Assembly (NCBI GenBank): GCA_963662155.1
Contig: OY759271.1
Coordinates: 16,033,084 to 16,097,083 of the forward strand
Length of the DNA: 64,000 nt
Source: Lamellibrachia columna
Taxonomy: Eukaryota > Annelida > Polychaeta > Sabellida > Siboglinidae
Reading direction: 5' to 3'
Made by a program: the position numbers and the translations under genes. Below are positions 11,968 through 20,237 of the stretch, piece after piece; position 1 is the first letter of the stretch, and every line of letters starts with the position of its first letter. The notes under the pieces were generated by a model, which was given only the letters and a program-made list of their open reading frames with translations, was not told where the DNA came from and did not search any database.

Positions 11968-12515
11968 AACCTATCCAATAGTTCAACCTTCACTTACCTC
12001 GATCGAGAGCTCAGCGGTTCGACGTATCCTTCCACCTCAATCGATTGGATCCTCAAGGAACAACCGTTTCCAACAGAACTGGCAATGTCTCCTCCTTCGT
12101 GTCCCATGAAGCCCCGCGTGTAATCTCTCAAATCATCATCACGTGATGTTCGGGTTCGTCGCTGGTCTTGGGAAGTAGAACATATGACATCACGCGTGTC
12201 TTCAAATTCGGTCACCGATGTCGGTCTTTCCTCGGTATCGGTTGTGTGGTTTCGTTGCTCCACATCGGAAAAGTTCAACTGTTTTTGTCCTTCATCTAGT
12301 TCCGAGACAATCACCGGGTTATCACAACCTAACGATTCTGCGCCACTCATGTCTTCGTTGGATAATCCGGGGTCTAGCAAGGTACCGTCACTTTCGTCAG
12401 TAACGGAACAATTCGTAGCTGATAAAATCATGGCATGGTTGTCGTCACCTAGTTGACCGCTGTCGCTATTTGGGCGACCCAGAGAGTTCTCATCGTCGCA
12501 GCTGTTTGCCGCCAT
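654..12515 (-). CDS. Chitin synthase, 5' part of gene (12 exons in window, 3' part off the left edge)
   Basis: Membrane glycosyltransferase (GT2 family) that polymerises UDP-GlcNAc into chitin. Exons, all in phase: 12515-11998, 11833-11362 (alternative end 11344), 11113-10532, 9988-9744, 9551-9429, 8785-8686, 8584-8415, 3619-3540, 3031-2923, 2301-2148, 1587-1377, 854-654; about 990 codons. The chosen start has GAA before ATGG and an in-frame TAA eight codons upstream. Order: acidic Ser-rich N-terminus, [10 protein letters not shown], several membrane segments, [39 protein letters not shown]...[19 protein letters not shown] (donor-binding DxD region), [12 protein letters not shown] and [17 protein letters not shown]. 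The catalytic EDR and QRRRW segments must lie beyond the left edge. No myosin motor precedes it, unlike some mollusc shell chitin synthases. One intron holds a full LINE on the opposite strand. Confidence 0.93.
1377..1587 (-). CDS. Chitin synthase exon 11
   Basis: It encodes [33 protein letters not shown] and [17 protein letters not shown] is the conserved sugar-nucleotide and metal-binding acidic motif. Acceptor TTTGTACAG, donor GTG|GTGAGTCAG. Confidence 0.93.
1648..2075. repeat. 25-bp minisatellite filling intron 10
   Basis: About 17 units with a 25-bp period in two blocks. The left block is TGTGGTACTGTTCCTTCTAC plus TTGCA. The right block is TGTGGCACGGTACCTTCTAT plus TTACA. It occupies about 430 of the 560 bp of chitin synthase intron 10. 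The open frames read across it are artefacts, because 25 is not a multiple of three. Confidence 0.95.
2148..2301 (-). CDS. Chitin synthase exon 10
   Basis: It encodes [17 protein letters not shown] and [16 protein letters not shown], both highly conserved. Acceptor TAATTGCAG, donor CAG|GTTAGT. Intron 10, which follows, is nearly filled by a 25-bp minisatellite. Confidence 0.92.
2302..3539. other. Chitin synthase introns 8 and 9, nothing else seen
   Basis: Apart from exon 9 (3031-2923), the stretch is AT-rich intron sequence with no recognisable element. Confidence 0.6.
2923..3031 (-). CDS. Chitin synthase exon 9
   Basis: It encodes [15 protein letters not shown] and [16 protein letters not shown], the family block after the first catalytic strand. 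It is too short for most ORF callers. Acceptor TTTCGACAG, donor TAG|GTCAG. Confidence 0.88.
3540..3619 (-). CDS. Chitin synthase exon 8
   Basis: An 80-bp exon reading [20 protein letters not shown] then GYYDFE. It joins exon 7 (SIFR) and exon 9 (AHIFFDDAM) in phase. Acceptor GCCTATAG, donor AAG|GTGCGT. Confidence 0.9.
3800..4884 (+). pseudogene. LINE ORF1: esterase-type ORF1 broken by one frameshift
   Basis: The first frame runs to a TAG at 4366 and reads WCDKSW...[19 protein letters not shown], then a long Gly/Lys/Thr-rich low-complexity stretch. The second frame continues as [37 protein letters not shown] and [10 protein letters not shown], and stops at 4884. The second part has the blocks of an SGNH/GDSL esterase as found in CR1-like ORF1 proteins (GTNN and DGxH blocks visible). 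The two frames meet at VFVI/DSIV: the expected GDSIV block I seems to have lost bases at a GATT microhomology, which removes the Gly and shifts the frame. The original start codon is uncertain. Confidence 0.8.
4887..7760 (+). CDS. LINE ORF2: AP endonuclease and reverse transcriptase, open reading frame intact
   Basis: 957 codons without a stop. The N-terminal endonuclease (about residues 30-250) shows [36 protein letters not shown] and [11 protein letters not shown]. The reverse transcriptase (about 450-720) shows [70 protein letters not shown] and the catalytic FADDTKLF. The frame opens at GTG (4887), three bases after the ORF1 stop; the first clear ATG is near 5046. Translation may therefore depend on reinitiation after ORF1. 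No RNase H domain is seen. Confidence 0.93.
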   Translation: MQGGYLEVSQAEQEATSTDKPISNHPKNIYEKGYRCVCLNARSIVNKKNELNIMVEDIDPHIIGITESWANIDITDAELGLTGYVMFRKDRIGRRGGGVILYVKESIQAYEIKVEREADCDEAVWCKIVSGNSKLTIGLVYRSPNINEEDNTKIKNAIKEVSKGECIIMGDFNHGHIQWNSLESTGIEDQQFLFLIQDSFLTQHVLEPTRGENVLDIVLSSQKELVDNVTIFEPLGNSDHNQIHFDINVKSESKKIKTYKRNFHKGNYKDMRKYLAKLDWNNMLMNKTAIECWNILKYEIESIIDKFVPFQKQGKRCRKKHLSKEAIRKIMVKQTMWRVYRRTRKEEDYAKYKEALNAATTEIRQSKRSYEQKLACNIKNDSKSFYAYVRSKQNVQDKVGPLEDSAGNIISQGFLMAEDLNGYFSSVFTKEDIISLPVADAKFQGAKSDYLGPLVVTPELVAKKIKAMKDNKSPGVDGIPPKLLMETVEQISIPLARVFNLSLKEGVVPFEWKEANIIPLFKKGSRNKSENYRPVSLTSVSCKLLERLINDHMVDFLVKHKLLNSSQHGFLKVRSCLTNMLCFLEEITKWIDVGSPVDIIYLDFQKAFDKVPHQRLLLKLKAHGIGDSITDWIEQWLTDRRQRVVVDGEVSNWKSVLSGVPQGSVLGPILFLIYINDLDDSITSNVLKFADDTKLFRKVNTDGDKQHLQNDLDRLVKWSEKWQMLFNFGKCKCLHTGHGNLNVNYKMGDTVLGTTVKEKDLGVTISADMKVSEQCGIAASKGNQILGLIRRNITYKGKKLIIPLYKAIVRPHLEYCIQAWRPYRKKDIDTLERIQRRATKMIPELRDLSYEERLKECGLTTLETRRLRGDQIEVFKILNGYKNIDRNMFFSLKKASRTRGHEVKLVKDQCRLDIRKHSFSQRTINEWNKLSTDCVTVSSVNMFKNKVDTYLRRAGYK
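7861..8414. other. Left part of chitin synthase intron 7, no gene seen
   Basis: Between the LINE tail and exon 7. A plus-strand open frame of 141 codons exists at 7922-8347, but it has no recognisable domain and lies antisense in an intron. It is not called as a gene. Confidence 0.5.
8415..8584 (-). CDS. Chitin synthase exon 7
   Basis: It starts [15 protein letters not shown] and carries [20 protein letters not shown], the start of the catalytic GT2 region. The donor CCG|GTGCGT leaves a split Arg codon completed by exon 8, 4.8 kb away across the LINE insertion. Confidence 0.92.
8686..8785 (-). CDS. Chitin synthase exon 6
   Basis: A 100-bp exon encoding [20 protein letters not shown] and a basic cytosolic stretch. 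The acceptor is TTTACTGCAG|GTTGT and the donor TCT|GTAAGTATG. The acceptor region is the first unit of a 29-bp tandem array that fills the adjacent end of intron 5. Confidence 0.88.
8781..8990. repeat. 29-bp tandem array at the acceptor end of intron 5, containing copies of the splice acceptor
   Basis: Four near-identical units (starting 8781, 8810, 8839 and 8868) and two or more degenerate ones. On the minus strand each reads ...TACTGCAGGTTGT..., which is the real acceptor plus the first five exon 6 bases, followed by CTCTCACAATGTGAT. The genuine acceptor is the last unit in transcription order. Confidence 0.93.
8998..9440. repeat. CA-rich array at the donor end of intron 5, containing copies of the exon 5 end and its donor
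   Basis: (CA)n, (CACG)n and (CACC)n tracts are organised in blocks of roughly 130 bp. Each block is headed by ACTCACTTTTCTGTCTT, at 9053, 9185, 9315 and 9423. The copy at 9423-9439 is the genuine exon 5 end with its GTGAGT donor; the other three are intronic duplicates. Confidence 0.93.
9429..9551 (-). CDS. Chitin synthase exon 5
   Basis: It encodes [13 protein letters not shown] and [19 protein letters not shown], a strongly conserved family block. The donor AA|GTGAGTGTGTG opens straight into a CA/GT tandem array whose units repeat the end of this exon (see the intron 5 entries). Confidence 0.9.
9744..9988 (-). CDS. Chitin synthase exon 4
   Basis: It carries [20 protein letters not shown] and [14 protein letters not shown], both membrane segments, then [18 protein letters not shown]. 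Two acceptors nine bases apart (CAG at 9989 and 9980) are both in phase. The donor CAG|GTAATA leaves a split codon completed by exon 5. Confidence 0.8.
10040..10365 (+). repeat. Direct repeats resembling a LINE 3' end
   Basis: Three copies of ACAATGGYGAYTYTACATCC occur about 100 bp apart (near 10059, 10152 and 10277). They are followed by CCCGAAATAAAAAACTATTC and TATTCTATTATATT. The AATAAA-like end followed by short A/T tandem repeats is typical of a non-LTR retrotransposon tail. No coding part is present. Confidence 0.4.
10532..11113 (-). CDS. Chitin synthase exon 3
   Basis: 194 codons with the family landmark VETLHVLG followed by hydrophobic helices ([37 protein letters not shown]). The donor CAG|GTATGT is strong. 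The acceptor is taken at AATAAG, which keeps phase 0. A second AG 14 bp upstream would break the frame. Confidence 0.85.
11362..11833 (-). CDS. Chitin synthase exon 2
   Basis: The acceptor is CCCGCAG. The exon reads [16 protein letters not shown], then a first membrane segment ([16 protein letters not shown]) and a second ([18 protein letters not shown]). Two in-phase donors exist: CAG|GTGGAC at 11361 and GTG|GTGAGC at 11343. The first gives spacing closer to other chitin synthases before ETLH; the second matches the donor consensus better and would add six residues. Confidence 0.8.
11870..11968. repeat. (TG)n/(TGCG)n microsatellite in intron 1
   Basis: A GT tract is followed by GTGC repeats in the 164-bp intron 1 of chitin synthase. 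The array takes up more than half the intron and ends about 25 bp from the donor. Confidence 0.95.
11998..12515 (-). CDS. Chitin synthase exon 1 (coding start)
   Basis: 172 codons plus two bases. It begins [11 protein letters not shown] and is rich in Asp, Glu, Ser and Thr, as expected of a cytosolic tail. The donor GAG|GTAAGTG is followed directly by a (TG)n/(TGCG)n array in intron 1. The split Ser codon AG|C joins exon 2 in phase. Confidence 0.85.
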
Positions 12516-12894
12516 TTCGTACACTGAATCTTCTCGCGCGAATTATTGAGACATGTTTCTGTGTCGCTTTGCTGCGATAAGAAAACGCAGCTTCACATAT
12601 TGCCATTAAAAAGTCAAAACAAAACAATAAGTCCATTTTAATTAGTTCAATGGTTGATTGGGTATGAATCTATCAGACTAACGACTAACATACGAAAATG
12701 AGCTTTCATTGTTTTGATGCTTCAGCAACATTATTTGTCGAGGAATCAAAACAATGAAAGTCCATTTTTGTGTCTTAGAAGTTAGTGTAATAGACAAATA
12801 TCCAACCAACCACATTGGACTTCCATTGTGTTGACTCGTCTTTGCATACATATACCAGTAATGAGATAACATAATTTAACGACAGACTGTATAT
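12516..12894. other. Upstream region of chitin synthase, with a perfect 16-bp hairpin
   Basis: This is presumed 5' UTR and promoter on the minus strand. No TATA box is placed with confidence. The inverted repeat CTTTCATTGTTTTGAT (12703-12718) and ATCAAAACAATGAAAG (12745-12760) forms a perfect 16-bp stem with a 26-nt loop. Confidence 0.5.
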
Positions 12895-13330
12895 ACCAGA
12901 TCTCATGCCAGGGCTGTCGCCACACGTACATTGACGAAACAGAGAGAACATTTGGAACAGGACTGGGGGAGCACAAGAAGGAAGTTGAGACGATTCTCAA
13001 TCAGACGGTTTTACCCTTGAACAAAAACAAATCAGTGACGGTAAGGCATAAGTCTGCAATCACAGACCATGCAGACAGAAACAATTGACTGGGAGGGAAC
13101 AAATGTGAAAGAAAGAGAAAGCAACAGAAACGCGATATGGATTACAGAGACCGAATGGATCAGAAAGACGACTCCTACCATGAATCGAGACGATGAGGAA
13201 ACCGAATCAGCCACACATGGGACACCCTGCTTGCTATGCCACCTGGCGAGCAGAACAAGAACTAGTTGTCCCCGAATTCAGTTCCAGCTGAAAGCTACCG
13301 ACGTTAGCCGAAACGTTGATTGAGTAAATC
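12895..13330 (+). pseudogene. Penelope-like element fragment: GIY-YIG endonuclease domain
   Basis: Reads SCQGCRHTYIDETERTFGTG, then LGEHKKEVE, then after a frameshift AITDHADRNN, IDWEGTNVKERESNRNAIWI, IRKTTPTMNRDDEE and LKATDVSRNVD. The block order matches the C-terminal GIY-YIG endonuclease of Penelope-like retroelements. The expected YIGET motif is YIDET here. Frameshifts and stops make it inactive. No reverse transcriptase part is seen upstream. Confidence 0.75.
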
Positions 13331-14629
13331 TCAGTAGTTAGTTATTACTTCGACATCTGGTTCATTGTACAAGGGCGGCCTCCAATGTTGAATGTTGGCA
13401 CACAGGCATAAGATTGTGTGGTGCTGGTGCCACAAATGCTGCTTGTCTCATTCGATACCAACCATTGAATGACACTCTGTCATGTTAGAATGCCGTTTCG
13501 TGAAGTCTCACGTCTTTGTGCAAACCATGTGCAGCAAAGTTCCTTGACCAGGAGGATAACATTCTACGTCTCCGTAATCATTGCAAGTCATGTTAATACA
13601 AAATATTACTGTGAGTACCGGAATGGGACGGGTAACAGGTTCCATTTCGATTATGATTGACACAATGTGGTCTTGACCACGTTTGTGTGTGAAAGAGAAA
13701 GCACTGTACGTATATAGTAGAACTGTCCGGACGGAGTTAATGGTTATTGTCGAAATGTGTTGCCCCATTAAGAATGAGCAAACACGTTTCTGGAAATATG
13801 GTCCTGCTATGGAGAAAACCCAACGTCCAGCCGATTGTCATAAGTGGGAATAAGTGGGAATAAGTGGGAATACACCGAAGTTAACGGTTCATGGTTCATG
13901 TTAACCTGTAACATCTACATTGTGCCTAACTCGTGAAGTTTTGTTTAGTTTGTGTTTAGATGATGCCACTGAACTACCATGATGCATGAACATTAATTTG
14001 GCGGCCAATAACACTACAACTATACGATGAGTTGGTCACTTAGCAGCCAGTCGGTTACGCCGCCGTGTTGAGTACACGGTTACGCGATGGCGTTATCGAA
14101 TGTTTGTCAAATGGTCATTTATTGGTGGTAAGAATGACCACACACGAAGTCACTTTCCCATTACTTGTGGTTTCTTTGGTTGTTGTCTAATTTGATGGTG
14201 GAACGAGAAGTTACCGGTTTTAGGCCTACCACTAATGTTTTAGGCCTACCACTAATGTTTTAGGCCTACCACTAATGTTTTCCTAATGACGAAAAAAGTG
14301 TATAGGGGAAAGTTAAGTAATATAAGCCACTTTTTTCACATTGATATTCTGGTTTTAATTTGTGTCGTCTTACCATTGCAAATAGTGTTTGCGTGGTGTA
14401 CAACACTCCTTAACTCAGCAAGTAATTGCCAGATGACAACATATGGTGTACCATTTCTAAGTTATGGAAGTGCCCCATATTACCAGAATGCTCATATTAC
14501 CGAACCTTCCCCTAATAAAAAGGCAAAACTGTCCCACCACATCATCGATATCACACAAGATAAAAACATGTTCATTGTGAGTTTGTCAACCGTATTCTTA
14601 ATTATCACTTTCGACACATATGGTTATCC
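13331..14629. other. Intergenic, small tandem repeats only
   Basis: It holds TAAGTGGGAA repeated three times (13841-13870) and a 20-bp unit containing TAGGCCTACCACTAATG three times (about 14217-14279). Several open frames of 60-150 codons have no recognisable domain. Confidence 0.55.
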
Positions 14630-14762
14630 ACGTATGAGACAGCCTGCTTGTTATACCTTCTGGCGAACAGAAGAAGAACTAAGTCCCAGAATTCAGTTCC
14701 TAAAGAAAACAACCAATGTATGTTGAAACGTTGAAGTGACCTGTAATGTAGTTGTGTTAATC
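14630..14762 (+). pseudogene. Second, shorter Penelope-like 3' fragment
   Basis: The bases around CAGCCTGCTTGTTATACC, TGGCGAACAGAAGAAGAACT and CCCAGAATTCAGTTCC match 13220-13320 of the previous copy at about three of four positions. They end in the related ACGTTGAAGTGACC. It is an independent degenerate insertion of the same family. Confidence 0.55.
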
Positions 14763-16735
14763 AAATAAAGCGTATATTCGATGATACCAAAACTACAGAG
14801 TGCGATAATAACAATAGGAGATATGCAAATGATTGAATGCCATACCACACTATGCAGAAGTCGTCATCCAAACGGATGAACTGTTGTCGCCCACTGGGTC
14901 TTTGGCAACTGGAGTTTCCTCGATCCAGTTGACGACGTTGTTGCTTGCGTGAATAGGACAGCTGCTGTACTACAACTCGAGGAAACCGGCGCCGATGTCG
15001 TACGAGAACCACCACGCGTCAGCCCTTGACTTTGACGGCAACACTTGAAGTAAGCCCTTCTTGTTCCAACAATTCTCTCTTCGTCTAGTGGTATTGTTGT
15101 GTTAATAATGTGTGTTGTATTGCTAATATTTGAGGTTTTATAATTAGCCGATTTGCTCATGCAGTGCGGCCGTTCCGGGTGTGTCTCTGAAGGACTCTAA
15201 AGTTCGACGACACCGGTTTGCTTTAGAGATAAGTCGAGAGCACTAACACATACAGCTATGAATAATAAATAGTATGTAAGCAAGCACTTTTGTATGCCAG
15301 AATATAAATTATATCGTGGTTCTCCCGTCACTTTGGTTGAAACCAAACTTGCGGTATCATGACATAATCCCCCAGATAAAAACACTGGGACATTTTCGCC
15401 ATCTGGACAATATACCCCTAGGACAACCCCCCCTTGCCAATGACCCCCCCTGGACAAAAATACCCCCGTTCATGTATTTACGAGTACATTCAGCAAATCG
15501 AGAAGCAACTGTGAGTATATATCTCCCAAATCAAAGCATACAATTAGGCTCTTCGCAAAGAACCAGTAAGTTAAAGCTTCAATGTGCGACATATTGGGTC
15601 ACGAGCGAATTCAGCAAATCAGAGAAGAGGCAATTAAAACAGCACATTTAAACTAAATAAAAGCTTTAAATAACAACAACACCAATAATTATTACTACTA
15701 GCTCCACCACCATCACCACCACCACTACGATCAAATCTTACTTCGAGCAAGTCATGACGTATCGAATCAGTCATCAGAAACAACAGTTACAGCTGCAGAT
15801 ACCGAAGCAACATCTTTCCTCTTACTGTTTACACACGTGTCCGTGTTTACTCTTCAAACGTTGTGAGACCCAACATAATTCATACTGTTTTAAAAGCTTA
15901 CTGATAATTGTTCTGAATAAAACAGTGGTGGTCGTGCTTCAATCAGCAAGACTACATATTGAACTGGACGATTGCCCATTTACCTCTTAAGTCAACCCTT
16001 CAACGTGACTATTACAACACAATCTCATGGTATAGGGTCCCATGAAACTGCATGTTTGTGCATCAGCATTCTGGGACAGAAATAGTCGAGGACTCTTGCA
16101 TATCTGCGTCTCATACAATGATCGCCATCAATAAAATTATATGAGGACTCGAGAGGAACACTCAAAACCACCTACACTTATTTTAGTCGAATATGTAAAC
16201 AAACGTGTACGCGTACGTTGGCGAAAGACTTCTACAAACACATGTACTATATCATCCTTTAATAATAAAGCTGGTGACTACGTTCGTATAAACGCACAAA
16301 ATAGATTCATGTCCGTTGCTAGCTAGGTAGTTTCAATAAGATAGTTAGAGAGAGAGTTGTGGGATACGGACTGATTTATATTGTGACTACATTGCATAAT
16401 AATTGCATACGGCTAGTAAACATAATGTTTACGTCGTACCAACAATGCGTGTGTAGATCTTGCAATGCTGGTGAACACCTAGACCATATTTCAAAGGAAA
16501 TTTATATAATAGTCCTTGCATTCCTTGAAGTTTCTACCTACTAATAAAAATGATTACGATTCTGCGTTTGATCTAACTATGATGGTTATTTAGTTTACGA
16601 ACACATAAGGCACATATACAAGATCCTGCTTGCATTTCACAGACGAGACGTTTTTATTTCACAGTGATGTTTATAGTTTCACAGGAAAGTACATAAGTTC
16701 ATATTTCACAACTGTAATATAAATTAGTATCACGT
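14763..16735. other. Intergenic, no supported gene
   Basis: AT-rich and low-complexity sequence, including CACCAC repeats near 15708-15727 and C-rich runs near 15425-15470. No domain or spliced gene was recognised on either strand. Confidence 0.5.
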
Positions 16736-16737
16736 AT

Positions 16738-19022
16738 CGTGGCCTAGGACAGAGGAATGAACGAGGTGATACCTTAATAGAGTGGACAACATCAAAGGAT
16801 TACAAGATCATGAATACGCTATTCCAGAAGAAAATTGAGAGGAGATGGACATGGAGAAGCCCGGACGGAAAAGCGAAGAATGAAATTGACTACATCATGA
16901 CTGACAAGCCATAAACCGCATAAACATTGGAAGCGACCATAGAATGTTGATGAGCAACATCAGATTAGACGCGAAAGCAGAAAGGAAGAAGCTGCTAAGA
17001 AAAAATAAACCACCACAAGTCGACATTAGAGAAATTGGAATTAAAAAGAACGAATTCCAACTCGAACTGAAAAACAGGTTCACTGCTCTACAATAACTGG
17101 ATGATATCGACACTCTAAATGAAAACATTACAGAAATGATCCAACAGACGGCGACAAGCATAGCCAAACAAAACACCAAACGGGACAAGTCTAGATTATC
17201 AACTCAAACAAGAGCACTAATGAAAAAACGTAGAAAAATGGTAAAGAACACCGCTAGGGACTGCATAGAGTACACAGAGATATGCAAGACGCTCAAAAAG
17301 AAAGTGAAAGAAGACATCAGAAAACACAACCTATACACCATACGAAAAACAATAGAGACTTGAACAAGGTCAGAAGAACACACATCCTAGGCCAAAATAG
17401 ACTGATAACACTCTTAGACAATCAGGGCAGAGAAATCCAAGACCAGGATAAGATCTTAGAACGAATAGAAGAGTTTTACACCGAACTTTATGACAGCGAC
17501 CAAACCGTAACAATACGCACAGACCCAAGAGAAGTACCATCAGTAACAACATGGGAAGTAGAAGCCGCGCTAAAGAAGATGAAAAACGGGAAGGCAACAG
17601 GAAATGACCAAGTCAACATCGAAACGTTGAAGGCAGGAGAGGATACCATCGCCAAAGCCTTAGCCAAGCTGTTTACAAAATGCATATCAGAAAGACGAAT
17701 TCCCACTACCTGGAAAAATGCAAAGATGGTAATAATCTTCAAAAAAGGCAACCAAAAAGACATAAAGAACTATAGGCCAATATGCTTGCTATCGAACATC
17801 TACAAGCTATTCACAAAGATTCTAACAGCCAGACTGGAGAAAATACTAGACGAACATCAACCCAGAGAACAGGCAGGATTCAGAGGCGGGTACTCAACGA
17901 CAGATCACATCCATGTCATAAATCAACTGAAGGAGAAGTGCCGTGAATTCAACATACCACTCTGTATAGCATTCATTGACTATGAGAAGGCCTTCGACTC
18001 GGTACAAACCCAGGCAATACTGTCTTCACTCCAAGACCAAGGGAAAGAAGATGCATAAGATATATACACAGACAGCTCTGTGACAGTTTATCTTCACAAA
18101 GAGAGCGAGAAAATAAACACCAAAAGAGGAGTGCGACAGGGGGATACCATCTCACCCAAACTATTCACACCAACACTCGAAAGTACCTTCAGAAGACTGA
18201 ACTGGGAGAACAAAGGCCTGAAAATAGACGGAGAATATCTTAACCATCACCGTTTCGCAGACGATATCTTCCTGTGCACCGAAACACCACAAGAACTAGA
18301 AATAATGCTACAAGAATTGTGCGAGGAAAGAAACATAAGCGGCTTGAGGATGAACATCTCAAAAACAAAAATAATGGTGGAAGACAACACCCCAATATAC
18401 GTTAATAACACTCAGATAGAGAATGTGGAGAGTTACGTATACCTAGGCCAACGCTTCAGCCTTAGGGACAAGAACCAAGACAAGGAAATCATACGATGAA
18501 TCACAGCCGGCTGAACAGCATATGCAAAACATCGCGACATCTTCAAAAGTAACTTTGCTATCTGTCTAAAAAGAAAGGTTTACAACTCGTGTGTACTGCC
18601 AGCTATGACATACGGTGCTGAAACATGGTCACTCACAAAACAAGCTCAGAAAAAACTAGCAGCCGCGCAGACAAAAATGGAGAGGAGTATGCCTAATATA
18701 ACATACCATGAGAGAAAGAAAAACACCTGGGTGAGAGCAAAGACAGGAGTCACAGACATGATAAAAACAACCAGAAGAATGAAGTGGTCTTGGGCAGGAC
18801 ACATCAGCCGACTCAAAGATGACAGATGGACAAAGCGCATCACCACCTGGAAACCATACGGAAGGAAGAGATTACGAGGAAGACCAGCAAAAAGATGGAC
18901 AGACTATTTGGATGAGTATTGGAATGAAACCACCTGGCAGAGAACAGCACAAGATAGGCAAAATTGGAAACAACATGCTGAGGCCTTCGCCCAACCACGG
19001 GACAATACGGCTGATATATAGA
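16738..19022 (+). pseudogene. 5'-truncated RTE-like LINE (endonuclease end plus reverse transcriptase), degenerate
   Basis: It begins inside the endonuclease (RNERGDTLIEWTTSKDYKIM, NEIDYIMTDKP). It then shows VEAALKKMKNGKATGNDQV, NYRPICLLSNIYKLFTKIL, QAGFRGGYSTTDHIHVINQL, IAFIDYEKAFDSVQ, TKRGVRQGDTISPKLF, HRFADDIFLCTET and the C-terminal WSWAGHISRLKDDRWTKRI. Motifs and order fit the RTE/BovB-like group. Stops or frameshifts near 16912, 17361, 18058 and 18499 make it a pseudogene. The 3' end carries short ATAGATAGACAG-type repeats. Confidence 0.88.
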
Positions 19023-19456
19023 TAGACAGATCGTGACCATCATTCTAAAGAATTAGGATCATTCAATAATATTAATACTATATTAATTTGAGGTTTTTGT
19101 ATTGATCGAATGAAGACGTCTTGCGTGTGACAAGTGGATATTGTCCGAAGTGACTCGTGCGCCTGCGATGATCACTTATTAGGCGCATCGATGGTCGCGA
19201 CGGTCAGCGCTACGCATATTCATTGTGCACAATGACCAGCTAGTTTTTTGTGTGATTGATGTCCGTGCGTGACTGGCAAGTCCGAATCTGAAGTTGCATT
19301 GACACATGTGTAGCTGGTAGAATGTGATACAGGCAAACTGGCTCCACCCAAAACGACACGACGAGACATCATTGTGTGTACACTGTATCCGTGCGTGAGT
19401 GCGTGCGTGCGTGCGTGCGTGCATGCATGCGTGGTTAACGTGGCTTTATTCATGTC
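19023..19456. other. Intergenic, short GTGC microsatellite
   Basis: Nothing gene-like. A GTGC/ATGC tract lies at about 19392-19433. Confidence 0.6.
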
Positions 19457-20228
19457 TAGGCAAAGTCAATCGCCCTACAATGTTTTTCTATCTGGCTGTT
19501 GCTACTAGTAGGGGCGAAGGTCTCGTGCATCAAAAGCTTAATTAAGTATTTTCATGAAACGTGAAACCTTACAAAAACGCCATAAACAGAGCAATAAACA
19601 CGTCTTTCGTGTCTGTATGCATTCTTATATGTATATCACTAAAGTTACCTGACAATAACCATGAAAAAGTGTGAAATTATTACCTTTTTGTCAGAACGCA
19701 TGTGCTTTTCAAGGTTTGTATATAACCGGATGTTGTTGTGAGCGAGAACAGCACGCGGGATTTCCATAGATCTATATAAGGTCACGCTAAGAATTGCCGT
19801 CTGCTAGCCATAGAGTTACATCATTAATAATGCCCCTATAAACTACTAACTTACTAACGGGTGTTTTATTTATGTCTGTGCTGCTGGCCCATTCTGGCCT
19901 CATTCTACACGAAATCACGTTTGATCATGTGACGCAAAGGCAACATCACGTGCACAGTATGGCGGCTAATTGTGAAATGTTTTCTATGTCACCGATAAAA
20001 GTACTCATAAGTAATTATTTGGAGCACATTTCTTCAGTTTCTTGACGCCCAATCGTCGGTTGTATGTCACGGAATACACATGTGAAACGGTTAGTGCGTA
20101 TCGGTTTTAAAACTTAAGTTATTAGTTCCGTAGCCAAATGGCTACGGAACTGCCAAAACCATGCTTTAGCAAATGCCGTACGGGATTTTCGCCCCAGAGA
20201 CGAAGAGCGGGGCGAACATTTTTGCCTA
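19457..20228 (+). mobile_element. 772-bp non-autonomous DNA transposon with perfect 9-bp target-site duplication
   Basis: The ends read TAGGCAAAGTC... and ...TTTTTGCCTA. They are flanked on both sides by ATTCATGTC (19448-19456 and 20229-20237), a perfect 9-bp duplication. A larger inverted copy of the same element lies at 45587-50297 with its own 9-bp duplication. The interior has no ORF. Near the right end are a perfect 28-nt palindrome (20124-20151) and a second hairpin TTCGCCCC...GGGGCGAA. A 9-bp duplication is typical of Mutator-like elements; without a transposase the superfamily is inferred. Confidence 0.85.
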
Positions 20229-20237
20229 ATTCATGTC

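Noticed and set aside
12515..12900. Myosin motor domain upstream of chitin synthase
   Set aside because: Some mollusc chitin synthases carry one, but here an in-frame stop precedes the start codon and no myosin-like exon is seen upstream.
14286..14726. 146-codon plus-strand frame
   Set aside because: No recognisable domain in its first part; its end overlaps the Penelope-like fragment.
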